Assembly: GCA_002937525.1 (NCBI GenBank)
Contig: PTKA01000085.1
Span: forward strand, 1-6,489
Direction: 5' to 3'
Origin: Alphaproteobacteria bacterium MarineAlpha10_Bin3
GTDB taxonomy: Bacteria > Pseudomonadota > Alphaproteobacteria > UBA8366 > GCA-2717185
Length of the DNA stretch: 6,489 nucleotides
Shown: positions 5,987-6,489 of the stretch, piece by piece
Numbering within the stretch: position 1 is the first letter of the stretch
How the letters are laid out: each line of letters opens with the position of its first letter
Notes under the pieces: model-generated
Told to the model about the DNA's origin: nothing
Databases searched by the model: none
Seen by the model: only the letters and a program-made list of their open reading frames with translations
Made by a program: the position numbers and the translations under genes

Positions 5987-6489
5987 CATGACCTCATGGG
6001 TGATGATGCGCAGGCTGTTGAGTTCGCGTTCCTCGCTCAGCATATTGCCGGCATTGGTTTCGATGATGATGCCGTCGATCCCCAGCACCTCCTGCCATTC
6101 GCGCAACCGGTCGATGATGCGCGCCGCGGTGCCAAAACAGACCCGGCTTTCCAGGATATCGGCATAGCTCAGCGCCGCCAGACTGGCCGCCGTCCGTTTG
6201 CCGGCGGCACCCTTGGCGTGCAGCTTGGCGGCCTGGGCGACCATCCGGGCCTGGCGTTCGAAATAATATTCGATGTTGGCGCGGGGTTCCTCGCGCGCCG
6301 CTCTCTCGCTCGCCGCGGCATAGACGGGAACCCGCAAATAGACGCTGCCATTGCCGTCATGGCCGGCCTTGCGCCAGGTGTCGCGGTAGGTCGCGATGTT
6401 GTGTTTGAGGCTTTCCAGCCCGTCGCCGCGCAGCCCGACGAACAGCGGAACACCTTGTTCGGCCGCGCTGATATAGGTGCCGGGCGATG
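5972..6489 (-). CDS. LLM-class flavin-dependent oxidoreductase, C-terminal part (partial, runs off right edge)
   Basis: The frame stays open to the window edge (first complete codon at 6487), giving 171 visible residues, about half of a typical 330-350-residue luciferase-like monooxygenase. The family forms TIM-barrel enzymes using reduced FMN or F420 to oxidise organic substrates. The visible part begins GTYISAAEQGVPLFVGLRGDGLE, a usual block following the barrel's substrate region. It contains NIEYYFERQ and ends with the characteristic C-terminal pattern: VCFGTAARIIDRLREWQEVLGIDGIIIETNAGNML, then SLRIITHEVMPAF. The FTAARIIDRL-like GTxxxIxxRL segment and a terminal EVMPAF are common in this family. 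An ATG at 6337 is internal, not the start, because homology continues upstream of it. The substrate is unknown. It is convergent with the Nudix gene, so it is not in that operon, though an oxygenase near an aldolase and an isomerase fits a catabolic neighbourhood. Confidence 0.88.
   Translation of the reverse strand, partial: SPGTYISAAEQGVPLFVGLRGDGLESLKHNIATYRDTWRKAGHDGNGSVYLRVPVYAAASERAAREEPRANIEYYFERQARMVAQAAKLHAKGAAGKRTAASLAALSYADILESRVCFGTAARIIDRLREWQEVLGIDGIIIETNAGNMLSEERELNSLRIITHEVMPAFK

Overview
The window looks like a chromosomal segment of a GC-rich alphaproteobacterium, perhaps Rhodospirillales-like. The coding regions strongly prefer G or C at third codon positions. The GltB start carries the DGCGIGF processing site seen in Azospirillum-type glutamate synthase. 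The gene mix (DHA2 exporter, HpcH/HpaI aldolase, kappa-GST isomerase, luciferase-like monooxygenase) is common in that class. The taxonomic guess is inference from gene content only. I see no rRNA, tRNA, CRISPR array, insertion sequence or phage gene.

Layout. (1) Positions 1-1246, minus strand: the first 415 codons of the large subunit of glutamate synthase (gltB), running off the left edge. (2) Positions 1247-1948: a 702-base divergent spacer, visibly lower in GC (about 49-59% by hand count), holding a long bulged inverted repeat and at best one doubtful small ORF. (3) Positions 1949-3469, plus: a 14-helix DHA2-type MFS exporter whose start region is odd. (4) Positions 3608-3820, plus: a small exported protein that looks like a shortened member of a periplasmic 'HCPKD' family. 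(5) Positions 3867-5960, plus: three closely spaced genes encoding an HpcH/HpaI-type aldolase, a 2-hydroxychromene-2-carboxylate isomerase-like protein and a Nudix hydrolase of the CoA-pyrophosphatase type. (6) Positions 5972-6489, minus: the C-terminal half of an LLM-class flavin-dependent oxidoreductase, convergent with the Nudix gene and meeting it at a shared hairpin.

How the genes work together. GltB is core nitrogen assimilation and is transcribed away from the rest. The aldolase, isomerase and Nudix genes are probably one transcription unit: the last two are 6 bases apart, and the first two are 72 bases apart with a hairpin between them. The aldolase and isomerase would suit catabolism of an aromatic or other ring compound, and a flavin monooxygenase next door would fit that, but no substrate can be read from the sequence. 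The exporter and the small secreted protein have no visible functional link to their neighbours.

Overall this is a mostly ordinary housekeeping and accessory catabolic region. I did not find a convincing new system. The points most worth a second look are the missing conventional start of the exporter, the large bulged inverted repeat upstream of gltB, and the shortened periplasmic protein.
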